Source: Sutterella sp. (GTDB lineage Bacteria; Pseudomonadota; Gammaproteobacteria; Burkholderiales; Burkholderiaceae_F). Taken from it: a stretch of 21,946 nt of DNA. Shown piece after piece: positions 13,523 to 21,946 of this stretch. How positions within the stretch are numbered: position 1 is the first letter of the stretch; each line of letters opens with the position of its first letter. The notes beneath the pieces were generated by a model. It was not told the origin of the DNA. It saw only the letters and a list, made by a program, of their open reading frames with translations, and ran no database searches. Both the position numbers and the translations under genes were made by a program. The DNA lies in the NCBI GenBank assembly GCA_019410445.1, contig DXSO01000002.1, forward strand, positions 21,187-43,132, given 5' to 3'.

Positions 13523-15406
13523 GTGAAAAATCCTGCCGTTGTCAGTCTTTTTTTCGCCTTATCCCTATTAACTCCCTGTGCCAATGTATCGGCTCAAGAA
13601 GTCACCTCTACCATTCAAACCAAAGCCTTGCCTGTGCCTGCAAGCAGTCCGGAATTAGAGGCTGCGCTTGAAACTGTTCCGGAAACTGATACCGTCGGAG
13701 CCAATACGCTACCTGACACTAGCGCTGATGCGACTCCCTCTATTGAGCAGGCCACTATCTTAGGAACTGAAGCTACCCTCATATCCGATGGTACCTACCC
13801 TGCCGCACAAACAGAACAATACGCCATGACCATGGCTTTTTTGCTTCCTGATGAAGCTTCCCCCCTTGAGGAGCCAACAAAAGCCGCTCTCCAAGGGCTT
13901 CTAGCCGCCAATTATGCATCAGAGCATCCCGTGCAGGTTCTTTTAATTCGGCCGGGCTCCAACAATTCAGCTGTCGACCAACTCAAAACCGCGGCTCGTT
14001 ACGGAGCCCAAGTCGCCGTCGGCCCCTTGGATCGACGTGCCATCGATGAGATTGCCAAACTGAAATATCTGCCTCTGCCTCTGGTGACATTAAACGAGAT
14101 TGAACTGAATTACACTTCACCTATGTCCGATGAGGAAATCGCTCAAGAGCGTCTTCTTCGAGACGCTCAAAAGAATGCAGCTGCCTTAGATGCTGCTGAA
14201 GAGCGCCCTGTTGAAACAGCGGTCATTGAGAGCGAAACTCAGGAAACCGAACAAATTGCCGGACGCATTGACTCCCAAACTAAAGTCCCTGGTCTGGTTT
14301 TGTCCTCAGACATTGAACTGCCGTTTGTGCATCAGAAACCCAGACAGTTCCCCCGAAATATGCTCATGTTGGGAATGTCTATGGAACACGATGCTGAATA
14401 TGTTGCACGTTTAGGTATTGCCTCGCTTCCAGAGAAAACAGAAGCTGGCGAACGCCCCAAAGTGTTACTGATAGATCACAACACTCCTCTGGAAAAGCGA
14501 GTTTCACAGGCTTTTGAACAAGAACTGATTCGCCAAGGTTACACCCCGGATCGCCTCACAGTTGATCTCAAAGAGTTCACGCGTTTACGGAAATTTTTCG
14601 AACTTGTTGTCGAAAAACTCAATGCTGAAGAATTCGATGAAGTACTGATTGACCAGGAAGCTGATCCCGTCGGATGGCGCCAACAACAGATTCGAATCCG
14701 ACGGTTACAAGCTGCAAAGCGAGCTCGTGTCGCCTTGTCCGAGCCGCCTTACTATGCTGCATTTCTTGCAATGGATGCCAAAAACGCTTCCTTGGTTCGT
14801 TCTCGCCTGCCCATTCGTACGCGAGTCTGGGCAACATCTCTTACCAATCCTGGAGAAACTAAAACCGATTCCGCTGCACGAGCAATGACTTATGACCTCT
14901 TGCAAGTTGGCTTAGTTGATGCTCCCATGATTCTGGAATTTGACCCAGAAAAATTTGAGGAAACTTATCAAGTTCCCGTTCCTGAAAGTACACTGGATAA
15001 ACGACTTTTTGCACTCGGTGCGGATGCTTTTTCTTTGTCTCAATCCATTGCTCATGGAGTTTCTTCTGCTCAAATCAATGGACTCTTGGGCACCCTTACC
15101 TACAATCTCAATTATTCGCCCTTAGTCGATCGTCGGGCCCAAACAGCAATGATTCAAGGTGGCACAGTCAAGGTCATCTCTGAACAAGATTTGGTTGATT
15201 TCGAAGTGTTGCACAAGAGTCGGAAACTACGCGCCCAAAGTCGCTCTCTTGAGCGTCTCACTCGAGAAGCTGAAAAAGCTGCCGAGGAGGCGGGTACGTT
15301 GGCTACCCACGAAGAGGATGCTCAAAGTGACAAGCCTTCTACCCCGGATTTCATGACACGTCGGCTTGAACTCGATGCCCCTTCTTCAACTCCTTCGGTT
15401 CCGTAA
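13523..15406 (+). CDS. lpoA: LpoA/LppC-like penicillin-binding protein activator
   Basis: Exported protein of about 627 aa resembling LpoA (LppC family), which activates PBP1a for peptidoglycan synthesis. GTG 13523 gives a good signal peptide (MKNPAVVSLFFALSLL...NVSA); GTG 13511 would add four residues. Residues about 25-85 are a low-complexity linker. A periplasmic-binding-protein-like fold follows, with YGAQVAVGPLDRRAIDEI (about 160-177), VLLIDHNTPLEKR and the C-terminal signature DKRLFALGADAFSLSQSI ahead of a GLLGTLTYN strand. The end (about 560-625) is a charged coiled-coil-like tail with acidic residues. The only candidate lipobox is LTPC, a poor match because Pro precedes Cys, so lipidation is uncertain. 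Position opposite rsmI matches yraM/lpoA in other proteobacteria. uup follows after 9 bases. Confidence 0.75.
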   Translation: MKNPAVVSLFFALSLLTPCANVSAQEVTSTIQTKALPVPASSPELEAALETVPETDTVGANTLPDTSADATPSIEQATILGTEATLISDGTYPAAQTEQYAMTMAFLLPDEASPLEEPTKAALQGLLAANYASEHPVQVLLIRPGSNNSAVDQLKTAARYGAQVAVGPLDRRAIDEIAKLKYLPLPLVTLNEIELNYTSPMSDEEIAQERLLRDAQKNAAALDAAEERPVETAVIESETQETEQIAGRIDSQTKVPGLVLSSDIELPFVHQKPRQFPRNMLMLGMSMEHDAEYVARLGIASLPEKTEAGERPKVLLIDHNTPLEKRVSQAFEQELIRQGYTPDRLTVDLKEFTRLRKFFELVVEKLNAEEFDEVLIDQEADPVGWRQQQIRIRRLQAAKRARVALSEPPYYAAFLAMDAKNASLVRSRLPIRTRVWATSLTNPGETKTDSAARAMTYDLLQVGLVDAPMILEFDPEKFEETYQVPVPESTLDKRLFALGADAFSLSQSIAHGVSSAQINGLLGTLTYNLNYSPLVDRRAQTAMIQGGTVKVISEQDLVDFEVLHKSRKLRAQSRSLERLTREAEKAAEEAGTLATHEEDAQSDKPSTPDFMTRRLELDAPSSTPSVP

Positions 15407-15415
15407 CTCATAGTT

Positions 15416-17254
15416 ATGCCTTTCATTACAATCGCAGACGCTGAATTAGCTTGGGGAGATCTACCCCTTCTCGACCGAGCTCAAATGCAAGTGGATGCCG
15501 GAGAACGTGTCGGCCTAATCGGCCGTAACGGTACTGGCAAAAGCTCTTTGCTGTACATCATTGCAGGACGAGATAAGCTCGATGACGGCATTTTGACTCG
15601 ACAAGATGGCCTAAGAACTGTCTACCTCGAACAAGAACCGATCCTTCCTGCGGCTGAATCTCTGCGTGAGAGTCTGATTCTGAGAGGACAACTCGAGGAA
15701 ATCGCTGACGAACGAGAAAAATGGGCCGCCATTGCCCGATTGGATGAATACCTTCATCGGTTACATACAGCAAGCGAACAAAACCCCTTAGCTGCCTCGG
15801 GTGGTGAGAAAAAAAAGGCTGCCCTGGCTCTAGCGCTTAGCCTCAAGCCCGATCTTTTGTTGCTTGACGAGCCAACCAACCACTTGGACGTAGAGACCAT
15901 CGAAGCCCTCGAAGGTATTCTGACGCAAGAATATCGAAATAATCGATCATTGATTGTCATTACGCATGATCGCGCCTTCTTAGACGCCATTTGCACGCGT
16001 ATTCTCGAACTTGATCGAGGTATTCTGCGTAGCTATCCCGGAAATTTTGCTGCTTATGAAGCGCGTAAAAACGAAGAACTTGCAGCTGAAACTCTTGCCA
16101 ATCGACGTTTCGATAAATTTTGGGCTCAAGAAGAAGTCTGGATCCGAAAAGGTATCGAAGCCAGACGCACTCGTAATGAGGGGCGAGTACGTCGTCTAGA
16201 GGCTCTCAGACGAGAACGTGCTGCTCGTCGAGAACGCATGGGTCGCATTTCGATGAGTGTAGATGCCGGCGAGCGTAGCGGCAAACTTGTTGCGGAAGTG
16301 ACAAATCTGTGCAAATCATTTGGTGCAAAAAATGTTGTCACCAACCTGGATTTCCGTTTAATGCGCGGCGACAAGCTCGGCCTCATTGGTCCCAATGGGG
16401 CAGGCAAATCCACCCTCATCAAATTGCTTCTAGGCAAGCTCACTCCTGATGTCGGCTCTGTTCGTCTCGGTACCAATTTAAAAATCGCTTACTTTGATCA
16501 ATTGCGCGAGCAACTTGATGAAACAAAAACAGTAGCTGAAACTGTCAGTCCGGGCAGTGAGTGGATTGAAATCGCAGGAACAAAAAAACACGTCATGAGC
16601 TATCTTGCTGATTTTCTGTTCGCTCCACATCGAGCAGAAGTTCCTGTAGCAAATCTCTCAGGCGGAGAGCGTAACCGTTTGCTGTTGGCTCGCCTGTTTG
16701 CTCTTCCCGCCAATCTTCTTGTGCTTGACGAGCCAACGAACGATCTCGATATTGATTCTCTGGAGTTGCTCGAAGAAACCCTTGAAACGTATCCAGGCAC
16801 TGTGATTCTGGTCAGTCATGATCGCCGTTTTTTAGACAGCGTCGTCACACAAGTCCTCGCTCCTGTCAATTACCTCGCTCCTGACGGCCGTTGGATGGAA
16901 TTTGCAGGAGGATACGAAGATTGGCTGCGTCAACGTCCTGCTTTGGATGAAAGTAAAGCCACTGCCGCAACCGAAGACAAACCGATAAATAAAAAGCCAA
17001 TTCGTCAACGTGCAGAACGCATGAGTTGGAAAGAAAACAAGGAACTCGAGTCACTTCCAGAGATCATTGAGTCCCTGGAGGCAGAACAAGAAGAACTTAT
17101 GGTAAAAATGAGTTCTTCTGATTTTTTCAAATTGCCCATTCCTGAGCAACAGACTCTCACCTCTCGTTCTCAAAGCCTTGCCCAGGAAATCGAAGCTTGC
17201 TACACGCGTTGGGAATTCCTCGCTCAAAAAGCCGAGTCCTGCGCAAAGCCCTAG
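15416..17254 (+). CDS. uup: ABC-F family ATPase Uup
   Basis: Soluble ABC-F protein of 612 aa with two ATP-binding cassettes and no membrane domain. First cassette: GRNGTGKSS (36-44), SGGEKKKAALALAL, LLLDEPTNHLD (about 149-159). The inter-domain linker, about residues 220-270, is rich in Arg and Glu (EARRTRNEGRVRRLEALRRE). Second cassette: GPNGAGKST (about 325), LSGGERNRLLLARL, LLVLDEPTNDLD. A C-terminal coiled coil (about 540-605) distinguishes Uup from other ABC-Fs. ABC-F proteins act on the ribosome E site; Uup is linked to precise excision of transposons and to DNA-structure and ribosome maintenance. The start is ATG 15416, nine bases after lpoA, with no clear ribosome site, so it may rely on coupling. 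Length and domain order are normal. Confidence 0.93.
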   Translation: MPFITIADAELAWGDLPLLDRAQMQVDAGERVGLIGRNGTGKSSLLYIIAGRDKLDDGILTRQDGLRTVYLEQEPILPAAESLRESLILRGQLEEIADEREKWAAIARLDEYLHRLHTASEQNPLAASGGEKKKAALALALSLKPDLLLLDEPTNHLDVETIEALEGILTQEYRNNRSLIVITHDRAFLDAICTRILELDRGILRSYPGNFAAYEARKNEELAAETLANRRFDKFWAQEEVWIRKGIEARRTRNEGRVRRLEALRRERAARRERMGRISMSVDAGERSGKLVAEVTNLCKSFGAKNVVTNLDFRLMRGDKLGLIGPNGAGKSTLIKLLLGKLTPDVGSVRLGTNLKIAYFDQLREQLDETKTVAETVSPGSEWIEIAGTKKHVMSYLADFLFAPHRAEVPVANLSGGERNRLLLARLFALPANLLVLDEPTNDLDIDSLELLEETLETYPGTVILVSHDRRFLDSVVTQVLAPVNYLAPDGRWMEFAGGYEDWLRQRPALDESKATAATEDKPINKKPIRQRAERMSWKENKELESLPEIIESLEAEQEELMVKMSSSDFFKLPIPEQQTLTSRSQSLAQEIEACYTRWEFLAQKAESCAKP

Positions 17255-17278
17255 CTTGCACTCACCAAAGGCACTGTC

Positions 17279-18760
17279 GTGTTTGATGGTTTGAGCACTC
17301 AAGAATTTTGGATGGCGCTTTTAGGAGCAGTTGCTGTCTTGTTGCAACTGCTTCTTACTCTTGCCGTCATTCTAAGAGTCATACTCACCAGACACCCTCC
17401 GGGTAGCTCTTTTGCATGGATTCTTCTAACCACAATTCTTCCCTATATCGGCTTCGTTCTTTACGTTTGGTTAGGTGAACGTCCGATAGGAAAATGGCGA
17501 GCTCGCCGCTTGCGCCATCTACTTAAACATTGGGAAAAAGTCACCGATGCTGGTTATGCTCAGCCAGGTATTGTTCCTCAAACACAGCACGCCCAACGCC
17601 ATAAAGGATTAGCGCGCCTTGCCGAACGACTTGGCGACATGCCAATGAGCTGTGGCTCCGAATTAACTTTGCTCCCCGACTCAATCGAAGCATTGTCCCG
17701 GATTTATTCCGATATCAATAATGCGAAGAAATCCGTTTCCATGGAGTTTTATATTTGGGGCGTTGGTGGTTGGTGCGACAAGATTGCTCAGGCAGTTATT
17801 GATGCAACTAAACGTGGATGTCTTTGCCGCATTTTGGTAGACGATATCGGCTCAAGAACGTGGCTCAGAACAAATTGGCCTGCAAAAATGCTCGCTGCCG
17901 GAGTCCACGTGTCCCGCGCGCTTCCCGTGAGTTTGCTCCCGCGTACCAAGGGCCGAGCCGATCTTCGCTTACACCGCAAAAATGTGATCATCGACGAGCG
18001 TATTGGCTATACAGGCAGTCTCAATCTCATTGATCCTGAAATCTTTCATACGACTGAGGGCGTAGGAGAATGGATCGATGCCATGGTTCGGGTGGAGGGT
18101 TGTGCCGTACGCGATCTCAATCAAATTTTTCTATTTGATTGGGCACTTCAGCCTGACATTGAAGGCGAACGCATTACTCTGGAAAAAATCCCTCCCGTTC
18201 CCGCCGTCGGCTCTGCTTGCGTTACTGTAGTGCCTTCAGGACCAACAACGGTTGACGATGCCAACCAACGCCTGATTTTAGAGGCCATCGGATGTGCTCG
18301 TGAATGCATTTATGTTACGACACCCTATTTCATTCCCGGTGAAACCTTGATCCTCGCACTCCAAAATGCCGCTATGCGCGGCGTCGACGTTCATATCTGT
18401 ATTCCTCAGAATCCTGATTCGCAATTCGTTCGTTGGGCTAGCAGGCGCTACTTCAGTGATTTAATGAGCGCTGGCGTTAAATTAACGTTTTTTACTGAAG
18501 GGCTACTTCATACCAAAGCCATTACAGTCGACAATACTTTCAGTCTTTTCGGCACCGTCAATCTTGACAAACGAAGCCTTCACCTCAATTTTGAAATGAT
18601 GATGCTGATCTTCGATTCAAAGTTTGTTAACGATATGACCGTACTGCATCGCTACTATGAATCTCGCTCGATGCCTATTGATCCCTCTCGTTGGCACAAC
18701 CGCAGTCTTTGGGAAAGATTTCTTGAAGGACTAAGCTACCTACTTAGCCCGCTTCTTTAG
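17279..18760 (+). CDS. cls: cardiolipin synthase (PLD family)
   Basis: Inner-membrane enzyme of 493 aa that condenses phosphatidylglycerol (or PG with another phospholipid) into cardiolipin. Two N-terminal helices (about 10-33 and 42-62) carry the PLD-N motif PPGSSFAWILLTTILPYIG. Two catalytic HKD motifs follow: H232-x-K234-x4-D239 (LHRKNVIIDERIGYTGSLN) and H411-x-K413-x4-D418 (LHTKAITVDNTFSLFGTVN). The protein ends YLLSPLL, a hydrophobic C-terminus typical of Cls. The layout matches ClsA-type synthases. The start is GTG 17279, 24 bases after uup; GTG fits the membrane N-terminus (FDGLSTQEFWMALLGAVAVL). It is last in the lpoA-uup-cls run, ending at a shared bidirectional hairpin. Confidence 0.94.
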   Translation: MFDGLSTQEFWMALLGAVAVLLQLLLTLAVILRVILTRHPPGSSFAWILLTTILPYIGFVLYVWLGERPIGKWRARRLRHLLKHWEKVTDAGYAQPGIVPQTQHAQRHKGLARLAERLGDMPMSCGSELTLLPDSIEALSRIYSDINNAKKSVSMEFYIWGVGGWCDKIAQAVIDATKRGCLCRILVDDIGSRTWLRTNWPAKMLAAGVHVSRALPVSLLPRTKGRADLRLHRKNVIIDERIGYTGSLNLIDPEIFHTTEGVGEWIDAMVRVEGCAVRDLNQIFLFDWALQPDIEGERITLEKIPPVPAVGSACVTVVPSGPTTVDDANQRLILEAIGCARECIYVTTPYFIPGETLILALQNAAMRGVDVHICIPQNPDSQFVRWASRRYFSDLMSAGVKLTFFTEGLLHTKAITVDNTFSLFGTVNLDKRSLHLNFEMMMLIFDSKFVNDMTVLHRYYESRSMPIDPSRWHNRSLWERFLEGLSYLLSPLL

Positions 18761-18772
18761 AAAGCGCTCTAA

Positions 18773-18822
18773 AAATAGGAATGTTTCCAAACAAAGAAAC
18801 ATCCCTATTTCCATTTTTCTCT
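18773..18822. terminator. hairpin terminator shared by cls and gpmI
   Basis: AAATAGGAATGTTTC (18773-18787) and GAAACATCCCTATTT (18796-18810) form a 15-bp stem with one mismatch and an 8-base loop. The plus strand then has CCATTTTTCTCTTTT; the minus strand has CCTATTTTTAG. It lies 12 bases past the cls stop and 13 past the gpmI stop, so it serves both convergent genes. Confidence 0.8.
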
Positions 18823-18823
18823 T

Positions 18824-20368
18824 TTAGGCTTTATATCGCACAAGAGATCGCCCGGTCATCGCCTCAGGAGTCTTCAGTCCCATCAGGGATAGGACAGTCG
18901 GAGCCACATCCGCAAGGACCCCGTTCTCTACCCTGTCGACTCGTTCTGAAACAACCACTATAGGAACCGGATTGAGTGAATGCGCCGTATTGGGCGAACC
19001 ATCCGCATTGACCGCATTATCAGCATTTCCGTGGTCGGCAATAATCACCACTTCATACCCGGCAGCCTTGGCTGCTTCAACCACGGTCTCTACACAGGCA
19101 TCAACTGCACGCACGGCTTTGAGAATCGCCTCGTACACCCCTGTGTGTCCCACCATGTCGCCGTTGGCAAAGTTTAGACAGACAAAGTCGTACTTTCCTT
19201 CCCGCAAAGCTGCAGACAGTCGATCTGCCACCTCATAGGCACTCATCTCGGGCTGCAGGTCATAAGTTGCCACTTTGGGACTAGGCACCAAGATACGATC
19301 TTCTCCTTCAAACACAGCCTCTCGCCCCCCATTGAGAAAGAAAGTGACGTGTGCGTACTTTTCTGTTTCAGCAATGCGCAACTGCTTTAATCCCTGCTTG
19401 GAAACCCATTCTCCAATAGTGTCCGGCACGTTCTCTTTTGGGAAGAGTACATGCACACCCTTATAGTTTGGATCGTAGGGAGTCATTGTCGCGAAGTACA
19501 AATTCAACGGTTTCATTCCCTCAACCTCCGCTTGGGTTAAAACCGTCGTGAGTTCCTTGGCCCGATCATTGCGGAAATTGATGAAGATCACTGCATCTCC
19601 CGCCTCAATTCGCCCTACTGGCATACCGTTTCCATCTCGGCGTACATGAGGCTTCATGAACTCATCCGTAACACCCGCCTCGTACGAAGCAGCCACAGCA
19701 CTCGAAGCATCCGTAAACATCTCGCCATTTCCATGAACCAACATTTCGTAGGCTTCTTGCACGCGTTCCCATCGTTTATCACGGTCCATCGCATAGTATC
19801 GACCGATTAAGCTGACAATTGAACCGGCAATCTCTCCCTTTTGGATTTTCTCGTCAATTCGGCGCACAAATCCTTGACCACTTTTAGGATCGGTATCACG
19901 CCCATCCATAAAAGCGTGAATAAAGCTTTTCTCAATACCTTCACGCTTAGCCAGAGCCAGTAAAGCCTCCAGATGTTCGAGCGAAGAATGCACCCCTCCG
20001 TCAGACAAAAGTCCCATCACATGCAATGCGCAACCGCGTGCCTTCACATATTCAACCAACGCTTTTACTTCTGGATTGTTGGCGAGCGAATAAGACTCTT
20101 CATCTTCGGCACGACATGCTCTGTTGATCTTGACAAGATCCTGATACACCACACGCCCTGCACCGATATTCAAATGTCCAACCTCAGAGTTCCCCATCTG
20201 CCCCTCAGGCAATCCAACGTTTTCACCATCTGTACGCAATTGTGCGTGTGGGAAGTTCTGCGTAAGCGCTTCGATGTAGACGGGATTTGCAGCCCGAATG
20301 GCATCAGCTTTCGAACCATTGCCTAATCCCCAACCATCGAGAATCATGAGTAAAACTTTGCGCGACAT
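18824..20368 (-). CDS. gpmI: 2,3-bisphosphoglycerate-independent phosphoglycerate mutase
   Basis: Glycolytic/gluconeogenic enzyme of 514 aa that interconverts 3- and 2-phosphoglycerate through a phosphoserine intermediate, using two Mn ions. It is in the alkaline phosphatase superfamily. Metal ligand Asp11 is in LMILDGWG. Catalytic Ser61 is in GNSEVGHLNIGAGR (59-72). Other landmarks are GLLSDGGVHSSLEH, FMDGRDTDP, SLIGRYYAMDRDKRWER, FINFRNDRAKEL, NFANGDMVGHTG and the C-terminal metal site VVIIADHGNADN plus TAHSLNPVP. The start is ATG 20368, which has AAGGA seven bases upstream; the frame stays open further upstream but without support. No gene-specific promoter could be fixed because a terminator lies only 34 bases upstream of the ATG. 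It is convergent with cls. Confidence 0.97.
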   Translation of the reverse strand: MSRKVLLMILDGWGLGNGSKADAIRAANPVYIEALTQNFPHAQLRTDGENVGLPEGQMGNSEVGHLNIGAGRVVYQDLVKINRACRAEDEESYSLANNPEVKALVEYVKARGCALHVMGLLSDGGVHSSLEHLEALLALAKREGIEKSFIHAFMDGRDTDPKSGQGFVRRIDEKIQKGEIAGSIVSLIGRYYAMDRDKRWERVQEAYEMLVHGNGEMFTDASSAVAASYEAGVTDEFMKPHVRRDGNGMPVGRIEAGDAVIFINFRNDRAKELTTVLTQAEVEGMKPLNLYFATMTPYDPNYKGVHVLFPKENVPDTIGEWVSKQGLKQLRIAETEKYAHVTFFLNGGREAVFEGEDRILVPSPKVATYDLQPEMSAYEVADRLSAALREGKYDFVCLNFANGDMVGHTGVYEAILKAVRAVDACVETVVEAAKAAGYEVVIIADHGNADNAVNADGSPNTAHSLNPVPIVVVSERVDRVENGVLADVAPTVLSLMGLKTPEAMTGRSLVRYKA

Positions 20369-20374
20369 GAGAAT

Positions 20375-20379
20375 TCCTT
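20375..20379 (-). promoter_or_regulatory. ribosome-binding site that sets the gpmI start
   Basis: AAGGA on the minus strand, spaced six bases from ATG 20368 (AAGGA-ATTCTC-ATG), within a longer AAAAAAGGA tract. It favours 20368 over upstream in-frame starts such as 20398. Confidence 0.8.
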
Positions 20380-20402
20380 TTTTAGCAATTTGCGGCACTC
20401 AG

Positions 20403-20434
20403 AAAAAAGCCGAGGATGAAAACCATCACTCGGC
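20403..20434 (-). terminator. intrinsic terminator between the NMO-family gene and gpmI
   Basis: On the minus strand GCCGAG-T-GATG pairs with CATC-CTCGGC (10 bp with one bulged T) around a 5-base loop, followed immediately by TTTTTT. It is a textbook intrinsic terminator for the gene at 20545-21789. It ends just 34 bases before the gpmI ATG, so it may instead, or also, act as an attenuator in a gpmI leader. Confidence 0.85.
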
Positions 20435-20544
20435 GAAATAATCAAAATATTGAATGTGATCCGCAGGAGTGTGCGAAAGATAATACCCGATTCGCTTTTA
20501 CGAGATAACTCCTTTCTCCTGTGTACCTAATGTTTTTTGACATT

Positions 20545-21789
20545 TCAGGCTGCGTTGCTCACCTCTGCACATTCCGTCTCAACATAGTCATACCAGACCT
20601 CTTCGGCCGTAGGCAACTTCCAAGAACCATCCGGCAACCGAGTCGTCACATCCTTCAATCGAGATACGCTTGCGCCACAGGTCCACACTTTGAAATTGCG
20701 CATATGCGTACAAAGACAACACTTAGAGTGCTCTGGAACTGATTCAACCGCAATCTTGCCATGCCGTGCAAACCACTCTTTGACATAAGAACATTCGCCC
20801 TTTTGCAACAGGTAACCATAGGCTTCGCAATTGGGACGAATATCGCTTGTGATAGCCGGCGAATCTCTCAGCATTCGCATCGGGTATCCAGTTGTGGAAA
20901 AATGATTGACCTGCACATCTTCATCTGTGGCGTCAATGTAATGCTGCTTGACCGCTTCCGGCAACCCACTTTCCTGTGCAACAGCAAAGCGGGTTGCAAC
21001 CTGAACACCTGCCGCTCCAACATCGCGCACAAAGTGCACTGCTTCTTCAGCCGTGAAAATACCACCTGCCGCAAATACCGGAATATCAAAATTATTATCC
21101 GAAAGCCATTTCAGAACATCACGCACAATATCTTCAAGGTTGTAGTCCGCCCAATCGTCACCAAAACCCAGATGACCTCCCGCCAAAGGCCCTTCCACAA
21201 CCACATAGTCTGGTAAACGACCAACTGCAACCGCACGTTTCATAAAAATCTGCAACGCTCGCGTGCTGGAAACAACGGTACCAATTAGTGCTTCTCTAAA
21301 GCGCGGATTATCCTGCATGAGTTTCATACTTGACATATGCAACCCAGCAGAAAGGGTAATTCCATCAATCCCACCATCCAGTGCCGCATTCAAACGCGTT
21401 TTCAACGTGGCTAAACTCGAATTCATCGTGAGCTTTTCCATACAGTTGATCAGAATCAACCCTCTGCCAGTCTTTTTGCTCATGATGTCAGAAACATAAC
21501 GACGTGTCGCTTCCGCTAAGCGTTCCAAGTCAAACTGGATTTCGGACTTATCATATGTATCTGCAAGTCCCTTGTATCGGCGAATTTTTTCTTTGCACAG
21601 ATCTGTACCAAAATGCTTATCAGCCACTTCCATCAGAAGTGCATCGGACAAATGCGCAATGCCACCGAGTTTTTCCACCGCAAGAGCAAGTTCAGCATTG
21701 GAAATATTGACACCCATACCTCCTACCATCAACGGCGCATAGGAGCGGTTGTGAAAAGTTACAGGAAAGTCGGAAAGTCTGTCGCTCAT
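20545..21789 (-). CDS. nitronate monooxygenase/enoyl-reductase-like flavoprotein with Cys-rich tail
   Basis: FMN-dependent TIM-barrel protein of 414 aa in the NMO / 2-nitropropane dioxygenase superfamily (also home to FabK). Signature regions: APLMVGGMGVNIS (18-30), the flavin-phosphate/active-site segment VVVEGPLAGGHLGFG (197-210) with His206, and FAAGGIFTAEEA (239-250) followed by GAAGVQVATRF. After the barrel comes an unusual C-terminal region with Cys321, 333, 357, 358, 360 and 371 (KCCLCTHMRNFKVWTCG), which may bind an Fe-S cluster or zinc. Similar cysteine-rich tails occur in NMO-like proteins of some anaerobes and Epsilonproteobacteria. The substrate is not inferable. ATG 21789 has AGAGGG about a dozen bases upstream; a TTG at 21825 would extend it by 12 residues and seems less likely. 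A terminator follows at 20403-20434. Confidence 0.85.
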   Translation of the reverse strand: MSDRLSDFPVTFHNRSYAPLMVGGMGVNISNAELALAVEKLGGIAHLSDALLMEVADKHFGTDLCKEKIRRYKGLADTYDKSEIQFDLERLAEATRRYVSDIMSKKTGRGLILINCMEKLTMNSSLATLKTRLNAALDGGIDGITLSAGLHMSSMKLMQDNPRFREALIGTVVSSTRALQIFMKRAVAVGRLPDYVVVEGPLAGGHLGFGDDWADYNLEDIVRDVLKWLSDNNFDIPVFAAGGIFTAEEAVHFVRDVGAAGVQVATRFAVAQESGLPEAVKQHYIDATDEDVQVNHFSTTGYPMRMLRDSPAITSDIRPNCEAYGYLLQKGECSYVKEWFARHGKIAVESVPEHSKCCLCTHMRNFKVWTCGASVSRLKDVTTRLPDGSWKLPTAEEVWYDYVETECAEVSNAA

Positions 21790-21946
21790 TTTTAATCGGC
21801 CCTCTGACACGATTGTGTTCTTCAAAAGATTGGGAACATCATTTTCCGCATTTCAAAGCCGTTGAAACGAGATGAAAATTCAGAACATTTCCGTAATTTT
21901 GAACACCCCAAAAATGAATCAATTTGTGCTATTGAGGCTGCACAAA

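Overview
The window looks like a contig end from a betaproteobacterium of the order Burkholderiales, most likely a gut Sutterellaceae member (Sutterella / Parasutterella / Turicimonas type). Basis: the order argS - SPOR protein - dsbA - short-chain dehydrogenase, the divergent rsmI / lpoA pair, and an anaerobic sulfite-reduction locus. The genus is an inference. Bases 1-28 are not genomic: they match a Nextera/Tn5 adapter, so the true sequence starts near base 29.

Bases 29-6730 (minus strand) hold a respiratory sulfite reductase operon of the mcc (Wolinella) / sir (Shewanella) type. In transcription order: mccA (octahaem cytochrome c with seven CXXCH sites and one CX15CH site), a secreted rhodanese-like protein, an FKBP-type prolyl isomerase (mccB), a CcmI/NrfG-like membrane TPR protein, a Tat-exported 4x[4Fe-4S] protein (mccC), an NrfD-type quinol dehydrogenase subunit (mccD), a structure-rich noncoding stretch, and a NosL-like copper lipoprotein gene broken by an apparent single-base deletion. 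Expected electron path: menaquinol -> MccD -> MccC -> MccA -> sulfite to sulfide, with MccB, the TPR protein, the rhodanese and NosL as maturation or sulfur/copper helpers. The upstream region carries a perfect FNR-type palindrome and a tandem 11-bp direct repeat. The special haem lyase expected for CX15CH is not in the window.

Bases 7098-7484 encode a small two-helix membrane protein of unknown function. Divergent from it is folE2 (GTP cyclohydrolase IB), followed by a terminator.

Bases 8797-12513 (plus) are argS, a SPOR-domain protein, dsbA and an SDR oxidoreductase, ending at a long hairpin shared with convergent rsmI. rsmI (minus) and an LpoA/LppC-like gene (plus) diverge with overlapping 5' ends. 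uup (ABC-F ATPase) and cls (cardiolipin synthase) follow and end at a hairpin shared with convergent gpmI. gpmI and an NMO-family flavoprotein with a cysteine-rich C-terminus lie on the minus strand, separated by a strong terminator. No tRNA, rRNA, CRISPR array, insertion sequence or phage gene was seen.

The most unusual content is the sulfite reductase locus: its unusual haem site, its accessory genes, its control region and its structured intergenic element. The rest is ordinary core genome.
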